A stretch of 64,000 bases of DNA from Clostridium cuniculi (lineage in GTDB: Bacteria; Bacillota; Clostridia; Clostridiales; Clostridiaceae). Under the pieces are notes generated by a model that did not search any database, was not told the DNA's origin, and worked only from the letters and a program-made list of their open reading frames with translations. Made by a program: the position numbers and the translations under genes. This document shows, one piece after another, positions 45,436 to 55,180 of this stretch. The stretch lies in assembly GCF_004353185.1 (NCBI RefSeq), contig NZ_SMUS01000006.1:91012-155011 (forward strand). Reading direction: 5' to 3'. Each line of letters starts with the position of its first letter. Position 1 is the first letter of the stretch.

Positions 45436-46341
45436 ATGAGCAATAAATTTAATAATAGTAGAGAATATAGATTAAAAGTATTTAAGAAAAAGATATATGA
45501 TTCAAAGAAAAGTATAAAATGTCCTCATTGCAAAAGTGAAGAGGTAATAAAGTACGGTTCATATAAGGGGATACAAAGATATAAATGCAAAAACAATAAA
45601 TGTGAAAGAACATTTACAAAGCAAACTGAAAGTCCATTTAGATATTCAAAAAAGTTTAAACAAAATTATCAAAAGTATAAGGAATTATATGAAAAGGGAT
45701 TAACAATTAGACAATGTGCAGAGATTCTTAATATAAGTATAGTAACATCATTTTTCTGGAGACATAGATTTTTATATAATTTAAAGGAAGTAAATTATGT
45801 AGAGAAGTTATGTGATTATGCAGAATTAACAAGAGTAGTTTTGCTAGAAAATTTTAAGGGTGATAGAGATAGTAAAAATAAAAAGAAGGATAAAATTTCA
45901 ATAGTAAATGCAATGAATAAATCTATTGATATTATATCTATAATAGCTGCTAGAAATCATTTAGGATTTAGAGAGCTAAAGGAAAATATAGAGCCAAGAA
46001 TTGATAAGAAAGCTATCGCTGTGGCTTTCTTAGATGGAAGACTTCAAGCTTTTTCTGATAAGCATAATGAAAAAAATAAAATTAGAATTAGAAGAGCTGA
46101 GATAACTCCAATTGATGCAAGTTACTCTATTAATATAAAAAGATGGTTGAAAAAATTTAGAGGGGTTGCAACTAAATATATGGATCATTATTTAAGTTGG
46201 AGGGCTTATGAGTATAAGAAAAATTTTGAATATAAGAAAGGCTTAAATAAAGAAGAAAAAATTAAATTACAAATAGATTTGAAAATAAAAATAACTACAT
46301 ATATATCATGGAATAATATTAAGGCAAAAAAGTTAGAGTAA
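45436..46341 (+). CDS. IS1595-like transposase-related protein, probably inactive or domesticated
   Basis: 301 residues. An N-terminal zinc ribbon (CPHC...C...C, residues ~30-55, IKCPHCKSEEVIKYGSYKG), a helix-turn-helix (IRQCAEILNIS) and an IS1595/ISXO2-type catalytic domain. The C-terminal family block RWLKKFRGVATKYMDHYLSW is well preserved and the second acid is in FLDGRLQAF. The first catalytic Asp, normally in a DET..LESFKG-like motif, is missing: here the region reads TRVVLLENFKG. No terminal inverted repeats or target duplication are obvious. It may be a retired or domesticated transposase. Start ATG 45436. Confidence 0.7.
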   Translation: MSNKFNNSREYRLKVFKKKIYDSKKSIKCPHCKSEEVIKYGSYKGIQRYKCKNNKCERTFTKQTESPFRYSKKFKQNYQKYKELYEKGLTIRQCAEILNISIVTSFFWRHRFLYNLKEVNYVEKLCDYAELTRVVLLENFKGDRDSKNKKKDKISIVNAMNKSIDIISIIAARNHLGFRELKENIEPRIDKKAIAVAFLDGRLQAFSDKHNEKNKIRIRRAEITPIDASYSINIKRWLKKFRGVATKYMDHYLSWRAYEYKKNFEYKKGLNKEEKIKLQIDLKIKITTYISWNNIKAKKLE

Positions 46342-46525
46342 TGAGTATCCTTACTTAGGGGAATTCTTGTATTATTAAAGAAAAAAGTATATAATAATTA
46401 AGTTAACTGAGACTCCAAATTTTAATTTCGTTAGAGCAGTTACTCAACGACTAAAAGCAGTGGAATTTCAATAATAAAAGAAATAAATTTAATTCATATA
46501 TAAATAGTTTTAGGAGGACATAACA

Positions 46526-48121
46526 TTGGCTGATTACATAAATGAGATTAAAAAGAGAAGGACCTTTGCAATTATTTCTCACCCTGATGCTGGTAAAACA
46601 ACATTAACAGAAAAGTTCCTATTATACGGAGGAGCAATAAGACTTGCAGGTTCAGTAAAAGCAAGAAAAGCATCAACACATGCTGTTTCAGACTGGATGG
46701 AAATAGAAAAGCAAAGAGGTATTTCTGTTACTTCATCAGTTATGCAATTTAACTATGCAGGACACTGTATAAACATCCTAGATACTCCAGGACACCAAGA
46801 CTTCTCAGAAGATACATATAGAACACTTATGGCTGCTGACTCTGCTGTAATGGTAGTTGACGCTGCTAAAGGGGTGGAAGATCAAACAAGAAAGTTATTC
46901 CACGTTTGTTCATTAAGAGAAATGCCAATCTTCACATTCATCAATAAGATGGATAGAGAAGCTCAAGATCCATTTGGATTATTAGAAGATATTGAAGCAG
47001 AACTTGGAATCAAAACATATCCAATGAATTGGCCAATAGGTTCTGGTAAAGATTTCAAAGGTGTTTACGATAGACAAAATCAAAGAATCATAGCATTTAA
47101 CGGTGGAAATCACGGTTCTACAGAAGTTGAAGCTATTGAAGGTTCTGTTGAAGATGAAAAGTTCAGAGAAATATTAGGTGAAGCACTACATGAGAAGTTA
47201 ATGGAAGATATTGAACTTCTTGATATTGCTGGTGATGAACTTGATATGGAAAAGGTTAGATTAGGAGAATTAACACCAGTATTCTTCGGATCAGCTTTAA
47301 CAAACTTTGGTGTTGAGCCATTCCTAGAACATTTCTTACAAATGACTACATCACCACTTGCTAGAAACTCAAATATTGGAGAAATAGATCCATTTGATGA
47401 TAAATTCTCTGCATTTGTATTTAAGATTCAAGCAAATATGAACAAAGCTCATAGAGATAGAATTGCTTTCATGAGAATTTGTTCAGGTAAGTTTACTAAA
47501 GGTGAAGAAGTATTCCACATGCAAGGTGGAAAGAAACTTAAGCTAGCTCAACCACAACAATTCATGGCTGAAAACAGAGAAATTGTTGAAGAAGCATATG
47601 CAGGAGATATCATAGGGGTATTCGATCCAGGAATATTCTCAATAGGAGATACTTTATGTTCACCATCTAAAAAGTTTAAATTCGAAGGAATCCCAACATT
47701 CGCTCCTGAACATTTTGCAAGAGTTAGACCAGTTGACACTATGAAGAGAAAACAATTCGTTAAAGGTGTTACTCAAATAGCTCAAGAAGGTGCTATCCAA
47801 GTATTCAAAGAAAACCATGTTGGTATGGAAGAAATAATCGTAGGTGTTGTAGGGGTACTTCAATTCGAAGTTCTTGAATATAGACTTAAGAATGAATACA
47901 ATGTTGATATTAAGATGGATAGACTTGCATTTAGATATGTAAGATGGATTGAAAGCTATGATGGAGATATTGAAAAATTAAATTTAACATCTGATGCTAA
48001 GAAAGTTAAAGACTTTAAGGATAGAGATCTAATAATATTCCAAAATGACTGGGGAATTAACTGGGCTCTTGACCACAATAAAGGATTAGTTCTTTCTGGT
48101 GTAGGTAAGGATGATGAATAG
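46526..48121 (+). CDS. prfC: Peptide chain release factor 3
   Basis: 531 residues, a translational GTPase that recycles class-1 release factors from the ribosome. The G1 motif is HPDAGKTT (residues 19-26), the switch region is RGISVTSS, G3 is DTPGHQD, G4 is NKMD. Domains II and III follow with the RF3-typical FKIQANMNKAHRDRIAFMRICSG. The start is TTG 46526, eight bases after AGGAGG. Length and motifs distinguish it from EF-G. Codon use is richer in C-ending codons than its neighbours, as expected for a well-expressed gene. Confidence 0.96.
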   Translation: MADYINEIKKRRTFAIISHPDAGKTTLTEKFLLYGGAIRLAGSVKARKASTHAVSDWMEIEKQRGISVTSSVMQFNYAGHCINILDTPGHQDFSEDTYRTLMAADSAVMVVDAAKGVEDQTRKLFHVCSLREMPIFTFINKMDREAQDPFGLLEDIEAELGIKTYPMNWPIGSGKDFKGVYDRQNQRIIAFNGGNHGSTEVEAIEGSVEDEKFREILGEALHEKLMEDIELLDIAGDELDMEKVRLGELTPVFFGSALTNFGVEPFLEHFLQMTTSPLARNSNIGEIDPFDDKFSAFVFKIQANMNKAHRDRIAFMRICSGKFTKGEEVFHMQGGKKLKLAQPQQFMAENREIVEEAYAGDIIGVFDPGIFSIGDTLCSPSKKFKFEGIPTFAPEHFARVRPVDTMKRKQFVKGVTQIAQEGAIQVFKENHVGMEEIIVGVVGVLQFEVLEYRLKNEYNVDIKMDRLAFRYVRWIESYDGDIEKLNLTSDAKKVKDFKDRDLIIFQNDWGINWALDHNKGLVLSGVGKDDE

Positions 48122-48210
48122 TTAACTAAAATATAAAAACTTGATAAAATAAGATAAAAGAATTAAAAGTTAATTATATAAGTTAGAATTAAATATTATA
48201 TTATTTAAAT

Positions 48211-48324
48211 AAAAAGCATGTAGTAAAATTCAAGCTAATATACTTTATTTATAGAAAATAGTTAAAATAATAAAACTAATAGCTATAGGTAGAGTATATT
48301 AATTTTTTACTATATGCTTTTTTA
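48211..48324 (+). terminator. Long imperfect terminator stem after prfC
   Basis: AAAAAGCATGTAGTAAAATT pairs with AATTTTTTACTATATGCTTTTTT about 90 bases later, with additional inner pairing (TAATATACT / AGTATATTA). It lies in a 359-base gap holding no other recognisable feature. Confidence 0.55.
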
Positions 48325-48480
48325 TATTATAAAATAATTTATTTTTGCTTATAAAATTTAATAAAAATATAATAATACTACAAAATAATACAATATAATA
48401 CATAAACAAGAAAAATATGGTATAATGGTTCGTGGAAATAATATAGATTAAAGTGCATCAGGTATAATTTGGAGGGTATA

Positions 48481-50445
48481 ATGTATAAACAAGTTTTAGA
48501 GGAAGATATAGCAAGAAAACAATCTAAGGAAATATTAAAGTATATTTTCACAATTGGTATAATATTAATAAGTATTTTTATAATAAGGATATTTATGAGT
48601 TATAATGAAAAAGATTATATATATTCTTCTGTAATGTTTGTTAGACAAGTAAATGGATTAATAGGTATTATTTCAATAATTAGTTGTCTAATACTATACA
48701 AAAAAACAAAAGATTCTATAGTATTTACAATATTATTAGTATATGTTGGACTTTCAATGGCGTCAGTTACAGGACAATTTGATTATTACACATTTTTAAG
48801 TAATAAATTTAGAGTTAGCAATTATATAAGTATATCAACATCTTTTTTTACTATAATTATACTTTTTGCTGCTATTAAACCAAATTCAAAATTACATAAG
48901 CTAATAAATAGATATAAATTACAATCCTTTATATTTTTATTTGTTTATTGTATTGTGGGTTGGGAAATAGAAAAGAGAGAGTTTGTAGGAGAGTTTTTTG
49001 CTAGTAAAGTAATATTCTTTTCATATAATTTATTTATATTTACTGTATATGTAATAGTAGCATTAAAATTATTATCAACTTGTATAAAAGAAAGCAAGAT
49101 TATATTAGGTACTTTTAGTGTAAGCCTATTTTTAGTTGCTATTAAGGCATTATATATTATATATGGAGCAAGATATAATTCATGGAATATGAAGTTAACA
49201 TCAGCTTTAATAACATACATATCATTTCTTATAGTTATTATTGGTTCTGTGATAGAACTATATTTACTATATAAAGAAACTGAATATTTAAATAAAGAAT
49301 TAAGAAAGTTTTATAATTTAGCCAATAATAACAAACATTCATATATTTTTATTTGTGATAAAAATTGTAATGTATCATTTATGAATAACAAAATAAGAGA
49401 AGATTATAATTATGAAATAAATAATGAGGAATTTAAAAGAGAATTATTAAAAATTAGCTTACCAGAAGAAAAAAGAGAAATAATTAGAAAAGAGCTTTCA
49501 GCTAAATCAAATTGGAGAGGAATAGTAAGTAATTTGAAAAAAGACTCAATCGTAGATTGTTCCATTCAGTTAATAAAGTCAGATAAAGATGAAAGTCAAG
49601 TATTAGTTACTTATTTTGATATGTCTGAAACTATTAAATTACACTCAGAAATAGAAGCTCATAAAATTAATGATGTTAAAAAGTCAGAATTTATATCAAC
49701 ACTTTCTCATGAATTAAAAACACCATTAAATATCTTTTATTCAACAATACAGTTGTTAGATAAGACTAAAGCTATTGGAATAAAAGAATTTAAGGAAACC
49801 TATGATAAGTATAGTGATTCATTAAAGTTAAATAGTAAGAGAATGTTAAGGCTTATAAATAATATAGTAGATTCAACAAGGATAGATACAGGAGTGCTTA
49901 AAGCAGAGTTCGGAAATTATGAAATAGTTTCAATTGTTGAAGATATAGTAATGTCAACAATACCATTTGCTCAATCTAAGAATATAAGTATAGAGTTTGA
50001 TACTAATATTGAGGAACATTTTATAAAATGCGATCCTGCTATGATTGAAAAAATAGTACTAAATTTAGCATCAAATTCAATTAAATATACTAAAAGAGAA
50101 GGAAGTATTAAAGTATATTTAATGTTAAAAGATGATATATTAGAAATAGTGTTTGAAGATACAGGGATAGGAATTCCATATGAGTTAAAAGATAAAATAT
50201 TTCATAGATTTTCAAGGGTGGACAGCTCGTTGAAGAGATCAAATGAAGGAAGTGGAATTGGTCTAAATATAGTTAAGTCTATGATAGAGGTACATAATGG
50301 AAGCATATCAGTAGATAGCGTATTAAATAAGGGGAGTATTTTCAAGGTTAAATTACCAAATGTATTAATAGAAGATTCACCAATGATAATTTATAAATTT
50401 AATAAAGCTAGTACAGAATTAGAATTATCAGATATATATGATTAA
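48481..50445 (+). CDS. Membrane sensor histidine kinase
   Basis: 654 residues. About eight membrane helices in the first 265 residues form a MASE-like sensory module without a large outer domain. A PAS-like segment (~280-390) follows, then HisKA with phospho-accepting His410 in SHELKTP, and HATPase motifs NLASNSIKY, DTGIGIP and GSGIGLNIVKSM. No response regulator gene is adjacent, so it is an orphan kinase. The start is ATG 48481 with GGAGGG upstream; the frame extends to 48469 but that includes the RBS. The signal may be membrane state or a lipophilic compound, which is inference from topology. Confidence 0.88.
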   Translation: MYKQVLEEDIARKQSKEILKYIFTIGIILISIFIIRIFMSYNEKDYIYSSVMFVRQVNGLIGIISIISCLILYKKTKDSIVFTILLVYVGLSMASVTGQFDYYTFLSNKFRVSNYISISTSFFTIIILFAAIKPNSKLHKLINRYKLQSFIFLFVYCIVGWEIEKREFVGEFFASKVIFFSYNLFIFTVYVIVALKLLSTCIKESKIILGTFSVSLFLVAIKALYIIYGARYNSWNMKLTSALITYISFLIVIIGSVIELYLLYKETEYLNKELRKFYNLANNNKHSYIFICDKNCNVSFMNNKIREDYNYEINNEEFKRELLKISLPEEKREIIRKELSAKSNWRGIVSNLKKDSIVDCSIQLIKSDKDESQVLVTYFDMSETIKLHSEIEAHKINDVKKSEFISTLSHELKTPLNIFYSTIQLLDKTKAIGIKEFKETYDKYSDSLKLNSKRMLRLINNIVDSTRIDTGVLKAEFGNYEIVSIVEDIVMSTIPFAQSKNISIEFDTNIEEHFIKCDPAMIEKIVLNLASNSIKYTKREGSIKVYLMLKDDILEIVFEDTGIGIPYELKDKIFHRFSRVDSSLKRSNEGSGIGLNIVKSMIEVHNGSISVDSVLNKGSIFKVKLPNVLIEDSPMIIYKFNKASTELELSDIYD

Positions 50446-50466
50446 TAAAATTATTAAATAAATTAA

Positions 50467-50514
50467 AAAACACAGAGCTAATACAATTAATAGAATTAGT
50501 TCTGTGTTTTTTTT
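50467..50514 (+). terminator. Terminator of the sensor kinase gene
   Basis: AAAACACAGAGCTAAT / ATTAGTTCTGTGTTTT stem with one G-U pair, followed by TTTTATATTT. Confidence 0.88.
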
Positions 50515-50541
50515 ATATTTATATAAAAAAGGAGGAAATTA

Positions 50542-50697
50542 ATGAAGAGGGCAACTAATACAATGTTATTTGTAATCATAATATGATACTTACTTGTAAT
50601 TTGTTATAAGTTTTATAATTATTTTATTAATAAAAAATTAAATGATGAAATTCAAAGTTTAGAAAATTTTCATTATATTTTCATTTCCATTAGATAA
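50542..50697 (+). pseudogene. Small membrane-protein ORF interrupted by UGA
   Basis: ATG 50542 has a strong RBS (AAAGGAGGAAATTA). It codes MKRATNTMLFVIII, then TGA at 50584-50586. The same frame continues for 36 codons (YLLVICYKFYNYF..., an apparent extension of the membrane helix, then a charged helical tail) to TAA at 50695. Most likely a ~50-residue membrane protein disabled by a nonsense mutation. Confidence 0.45.
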
Positions 50698-50743
50698 GTT
50701 TCTACTATATAATATGTAATATATATAAATAGGGGGAAAGTTT

Positions 50744-51496
50744 ATGGTAGATATACATTCACATATAATAAATGAAATAGATGATGGTTCAAAAAGCATT
50801 GAAATGACAATAAATATGCTAAAAAAGGCGGAACAGTCAGGAACAACAGATATAATTGCAACACCTCATTTTATGAGAGGAAGATTTGAAATTGAGTATA
50901 ATGAAGTACTTAAAAAAGTGGAAGAATTAAGAGAAATATCAAGAGAAAATAATATAGATATTAATATATATGCAGGTCAAGAAGTTTATTATAGTAAAAA
51001 CATATTAGAATATTATAATGATAAAATGATAGGAACCATTAATAATACAAAATACATGTTAATAGAATTTCCTATGTTAGACTTTAATATAGATGAAGTA
51101 ATAAATACAATATATGAGTTGCAAATAAGAGGAATTACACCAATAATAGCTCATCCAGAAAGATATAAACCATTTATTAAAAAACCTTCAATGATAAATA
51201 GTCTTATAAAAGAAGGAATGTTATTTCAGTTAAATGCAGGAAGTCTAACAGGGTCTTTTGGAAAAGATGTTAAGAAAACTGCAACTAAATATTTAGAAAA
51301 TAATATATATAGTTTTATTGGTTCTGATGCTCATAGAGATAGAGGTAGAGATACTGATATGAAAGAAGCATTAGGTATTTTAGAAAGAAGTCAAAGAAAA
51401 GCATTTATTAATAATGGAAGATTAATGCTTGAAAATGAAGATGTAAATTTTAAAGGAACTCTAGTTAAAGAAAAGAAGTTCTTAGGAATTTTCTAA
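50744..51496 (+). CDS. PHP-type tyrosine-protein phosphatase (CpsB/YwqE)
   Basis: 250 residues of the polymerase-and-histidinol-phosphatase family. It dephosphorylates the BY-kinase that controls capsule synthesis. Metal ligands are visible: DIHSHI (H5, H7), ATPH, GQEVYY, AHPERY and GSDAHR. The start is ATG 50744 after AGGGGGAAAG. It lies 1.3 kb before the Wzz genes of the capsule locus and is followed by a terminator shared with the converging sigma factor gene, so it is transcribed separately from the main operon. Confidence 0.92.
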   Translation: MVDIHSHIINEIDDGSKSIEMTINMLKKAEQSGTTDIIATPHFMRGRFEIEYNEVLKKVEELREISRENNIDINIYAGQEVYYSKNILEYYNDKMIGTINNTKYMLIEFPMLDFNIDEVINTIYELQIRGITPIIAHPERYKPFIKKPSMINSLIKEGMLFQLNAGSLTGSFGKDVKKTATKYLENNIYSFIGSDAHRDRGRDTDMKEALGILERSQRKAFINNGRLMLENEDVNFKGTLVKEKKFLGIF

Positions 51497-51590
51497 AATA
51501 AATATTTAAAATTTATAAGTTTATAGAATTTCTTAATTAATTGGATAGTATATTTATAGTAAGATATTATATATTTAAAGTTTTTGAAAT

Positions 51591-51640
51591 AAGAATTACT
51601 TAATATAAGGAAAGTTAACCTTCATTAAGTAATTCTTTTT
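51591..51640. terminator. Bidirectional terminator
   Basis: AAGAATTACTTAAT / ATTAAGTAATTCTT perfect stem with further AAGG/CCTT pairing, between converging phosphatase and sigma factor genes. Confidence 0.88.
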
Positions 51641-51643
51641 ATT

Positions 51644-52285
51644 TTAATCTTTAATACATTCATGAAGTTTAGCTATTAGAGAAAGTAATTCACGTCTTTT
51701 CTTTGGATAATTCCAATTATGATCAATGCAGTATCTATATAAAGTGGTATTAGGAGTTAAATAAGCAATTTTAATTAGTTCATATTCATCGGAAGAAAGA
51801 GTTTTTAGGAGATTTTTCAATAGATCATTCATACTAGAGTTAATAATATGATCTTCTAAATTAAAAGAATCACTAATTAAATCTTCGATTTCATTATCTT
51901 CATCTGTAGGAATATTAAGGCTAGATTCATCATTATATTTAATTTGATTACGAGCTAAGTTTCTAAAGCCATTTTTAATAGAATTAATAATATAAGAATC
52001 TATAGATTCACCGCCTTTAGATAAATCATATTTATTAATAGCTGTAATAACAGAAATATTTCCAGTTTGAATTAAGTCATCTTTATCAAAGTTTTTTAAT
52101 TTATACTTAAAGGCATATTTTTTTATAAGTGGTTGATATTTTTCAATAAAAAAAAGAATAGCATCTTTATTATGATTTTTAGCTTTACATAATGTATTAA
52201 ATAAAAAATTAGAATCAGAGGTTGTATTAACTATTTTTTCTTTAGAATTACTATTTTCTTTAATTTCTAAACATAAAGACTTCAA
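51644..52285 (-). CDS. Sigma-70 family RNA polymerase sigma factor, alternative type
   Basis: 213 residues. Region 2 is recognisable (YKLKNFDKDDLIQTGNISVITAINKYD, YIINSIKNGFRN), and a helix-turn-helix-like region 4 lies near the end (SSDEYELIKIAYLTPNTTLYRYC...). Region 1 is absent and region 3 reduced, as in specialised clostridial sigma factors such as the UviA/TcdR group, to which it is only distantly similar. The start TTG 52285 follows AGGGGGGC. It is transcribed away from the capsule operon across a 560-base regulatory gap and might control that operon. Confidence 0.7.
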   Translation of the reverse strand: MKSLCLEIKENSNSKEKIVNTTSDSNFLFNTLCKAKNHNKDAILFFIEKYQPLIKKYAFKYKLKNFDKDDLIQTGNISVITAINKYDLSKGGESIDSYIINSIKNGFRNLARNQIKYNDESSLNIPTDEDNEIEDLISDSFNLEDHIINSSMNDLLKNLLKTLSSDEYELIKIAYLTPNTTLYRYCIDHNWNYPKKRRELLSLIAKLHECIKD

Positions 52286-52845
52286 AATAAGCCCCCCTTT
52301 TTTTTAATTACTACAATAGAAAAATAAAAAGTAAATGAAGTGGAAAGAAAGCGAACATACATTCTAGAACATATGTTTATTATAACATAAATTCAAAAAA
52401 ATGGAATATAAAAACATAAATAAATATAGAATTTTTTTTATAATTAAAAAATAGTAAAAAAAATATACAACAACTTTCGACAATAAAAATTATCTAGTTA
52501 AAATATTAAGAATATATATTAAATAAAAATTAAAAAAAATTAAAAAAAATATTAAATAAGAATTAAAATAAAAATTAAAAATATATTTTTTTACAAAATA
52601 AAACAAACAAGAAAAATAAAACGTTTACCTGCTAAAAATATAATATATCAGCGCCCTTTTACGTGTTTTTTTTTTATGATATAATAGCTTTCGGACAAAA
52701 TTAAGATAATTTTAAGAATTTAAAAATATAGAAAAAAGATGTAATTTGTATATAAAAATTTATATAAAAGTCGAAAGAAAAATTTTTTGTCATACAGTTA
52801 CTAATTATTAAAAAAAATAGCGTAAAATGGATTGTAGGTGGATAA
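52286..52845. promoter_or_regulatory. 560-bp regulatory region between sigma factor and capsule operon
   Basis: Extremely AT-rich with long A-tracts (52500-52620). A plausible promoter is TTTTAC-17-TATAAT (about 52657-52685) for the capsule genes, leaving a ~160-base leader. CTTTCGGAC (52688-52696) can pair with GTCGAAAG (52770-52777), and CTTTCGAC at 52474-52481 is an exact inverted copy of the latter. No known riboswitch was recognised. Confidence 0.45.
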
Positions 52846-53541
52846 ATGATAAATATTTTAGAATATCTAAATGAAATTAGAAAAAAATGTAGAAATATAG
52901 CTATCATAACCTTAAGTTTTATTCTTATAGCAAGCATATATACAACATTTTTTATGAAACAAGATTATGAAGCTACAGTAAAAGTATTTATAGGAAAGCA
53001 AAAATTCCAAAATACAATGGAAAGCTATAATAATGAAGAAATTACTTTATATCAACGTTTAATTACTACATATTCAGAAGTTATTAAAAGTAAAAAGCTT
53101 ATTAATAAATCAATTAATGAATCTAAAATAAATTCATTAAGAGAAGTAAATGGAAAGATTGAATATGAATCAGTTATTGGAGATTTAACAGTAAATCCAA
53201 TAACTAATACTCAAATAATTGAATTGAAATATAGTAGTAAAAATCCACAACAAAGCTATAACTTACTTTATTCAATGACTGAAAATCTTATAGCATATTC
53301 AAAAGAACTGTATCCAACAGTTAATATAAAAGTTTTAGAACAAGTTAATGTAAGTAATGGTAATTTAATAAGTAAAAAGATAATGATTATGGGTATAGCA
53401 TTTATATGTGGCTTAATAGTTAGTATAGGGGGAGTAGTCATGATGATGTATTTTAATAATACATTTAAAAGTAAAGAATCCCTTGAAAAAGAACTAGGAC
53501 TAGCCGTTATTGCTGCTATTCCAGATATAGAAAATATTTAA
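52846..53541 (+). CDS. Wzz-type polysaccharide co-polymerase 1
   Basis: 231 residues with two membrane helices (~18-38 and ~180-200) flanking an extracellular domain, the CapA/YveK layout of chain-length regulators and BY-kinase activators. The C-terminal cytoplasmic tail NTFKSKESLEKELGLAVIAAIPDIE is the kinase-contact segment. It lacks the usual P-x2-PxSP box before helix 2 (it reads ...VNVSNGNLISKK), unlike the second copy. Start ATG 52846 after TAGGTGG. It is separated from copy 2 by 176 bases. Confidence 0.85.
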   Translation: MINILEYLNEIRKKCRNIAIITLSFILIASIYTTFFMKQDYEATVKVFIGKQKFQNTMESYNNEEITLYQRLITTYSEVIKSKKLINKSINESKINSLREVNGKIEYESVIGDLTVNPITNTQIIELKYSSKNPQQSYNLLYSMTENLIAYSKELYPTVNIKVLEQVNVSNGNLISKKIMIMGIAFICGLIVSIGGVVMMMYFNNTFKSKESLEKELGLAVIAAIPDIENI

Positions 53542-53717
53542 TATTTAATATTTAATATTTAATAGTTATAATAGGAAGTGCCTTGCAATTTCTTAATAAA
53601 TAAAACAAAAAGATTAAAAATATGTGATAGATATAAGTATTAGCTGGAAGTAAGTATAATACATAATTTATTACTTTCAACTTAAAAATTATCACTATTA
53701 GAAGGAGTGTTTAAATA

Positions 53718-54404
53718 ATGAATGAAATGGAAGAACAAGTAATAAGTTTGTCGGAAATTTTTGAAGCTTTAAAGAAGCGTTGGATTATGATAGTTGCAAT
53801 TACATTAGCAGCTACATTAATATCAGGACTTGTAAGTTTTTTTGTAATTGATCCTGTATATGAAGCAAGTACTAAGTTATTTATAGGTAAAGAAGAAAGT
53901 GATGAAACAGCTTACAATACTAACGATATTCAAATGTATCAAAAGTTATTACAAACTTATGCTCAAGCTATAAAAACTAGAGATTTAGTTGGAAGAGCTA
54001 TTAATAATTTATATTATGATTTAGAAGAAAAAAATGTAATAGAGTCTTTAACTGTTACTCCTGTTACTGATACTCAAATTCTTCAAATAAAGTATCAAAG
54101 TAAAGACCCAAAAGAAGCTAAAGAGGTCTTAACAAGTGTAACACAAGAGTTTATTACAACATCTAAGGAGTTAGTTCCTAATGGAAATGTAAAAATTATT
54201 GAAGAAGTACAGCTTCCAGAAGATCCAGTAAGTCCAAATAAAAAGATGAATATATTAATAGCATTTTTATTAGGTCTTATGGTAAGTGTGGGATTAGTTT
54301 TCTTACTTGAATATTTAGATAACACTTATAAGAATAAAGAACAACTTGAAAAAGAATTGGGTATACCAGTGCTTGGAACAATTCCAGATATTGATATGGT
54401 ATAG
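53718..54404 (+). CDS. Wzz-type polysaccharide co-polymerase 2 (kinase activator)
   Basis: 228 residues, same two-helix topology as the preceding protein and clearly its paralogue. The proline-rich LPEDPVSPNKKMN before helix 2 is the canonical co-polymerase box. The tail NTYKNKEQLEKELGIPVLGTIPDID is the activator for the kinase encoded 12 bases downstream. Start ATG 53718 after AGAAGGAG. It regulates chain length and couples polymerisation to phosphorylation. Confidence 0.92.
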   Translation: MNEMEEQVISLSEIFEALKKRWIMIVAITLAATLISGLVSFFVIDPVYEASTKLFIGKEESDETAYNTNDIQMYQKLLQTYAQAIKTRDLVGRAINNLYYDLEEKNVIESLTVTPVTDTQILQIKYQSKDPKEAKEVLTSVTQEFITTSKELVPNGNVKIIEEVQLPEDPVSPNKKMNILIAFLLGLMVSVGLVFLLEYLDNTYKNKEQLEKELGIPVLGTIPDIDMV

Positions 54405-54415
54405 GAGGTAAAAAG

Positions 54416-55072
54416 ATGTTTGTAGTTGAAAAAAATCCAAAATCAATAGCAGCAGAAGCTTATAGAAGCTTAAGAACTAATATTCAATATTCTTCATTTG
54501 ATAAAGAGTATAAAACTATTGTAGTAACTAGTGCAAATCCAGGAGAGGGTAAGTCTACTACTGCAGGTAATTTAGCTTTAACTTTAGCAGAGGGTGAAGC
54601 AAGAGTTCTTCTTGTAGATTGTGATATGAGAAAGCCATCTGTGCATAAGAGTTTTAGAGTAACTAATACTTATGGCCTTTCTGATGTGCTACTTCAAAAG
54701 CAAAAGGTTATGGATGTTGCTCATAATTATAAGAAAAATTTATATATTATAACTGCTGGTAAAATACCACCAAATCCTGCTGAAATGTTAGCATCTAAGT
54801 CTATGACTTTATTCTTAGAAGAAATGAAAGAGCATTTTGATTATATAGTTTTAGATACACCTCCAGTACAAGCTGTTGCAGACTCACAAATACTTTCTAC
54901 TAAGGTTGATGGAACTTTATTTGTTGTTAGAGCAGGTGTTACTAAAAAAGATGATGTTCAAAATTCTATATCTGCATTAAAAAAAGTTAATGCAAATATT
55001 ATAGGAACAGTACTTCATGCTGTTGATAATAGTAGAAATAAATATTACTACTATTACGGAGACGAAAAGTAA
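54416..55072 (+). CDS. Capsule BY-type tyrosine kinase (CpsD/YwqD)
   Basis: 218 residues. Walker A GEGKST (residues 43-48), Walker A' LLVDCDMRKPSVH and Walker B VLDTPP identify a bacterial tyrosine kinase. The C-terminus carries a Tyr cluster of five consecutive residues followed by GDEK, the autophosphorylation site. Start ATG 54416 after GGAGG, 12 bases past its activator. Counteracted by the PHP phosphatase at 50744. Confidence 0.94.
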   Translation: MFVVEKNPKSIAAEAYRSLRTNIQYSSFDKEYKTIVVTSANPGEGKSTTAGNLALTLAEGEARVLLVDCDMRKPSVHKSFRVTNTYGLSDVLLQKQKVMDVAHNYKKNLYIITAGKIPPNPAEMLASKSMTLFLEEMKEHFDYIVLDTPPVQAVADSQILSTKVDGTLFVVRAGVTKKDDVQNSISALKKVNANIIGTVLHAVDNSRNKYYYYYGDEK

Positions 55073-55180
55073 AAACTTTAAAAATATAAGTTAGGATTAT
55101 ATTATATGATTTAAAACAATAACTCATAACTATATAAAGGGGTTTTTAATAAATAGATAAAGATTAGGGGGGGGATATGT

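Noticed and set aside
50542..50697. Selenocysteine or Trp decoding of the internal UGA
   Set aside because: No SECIS-like hairpin directly after the UGA and no redox motif; Clostridium uses UGA as stop.
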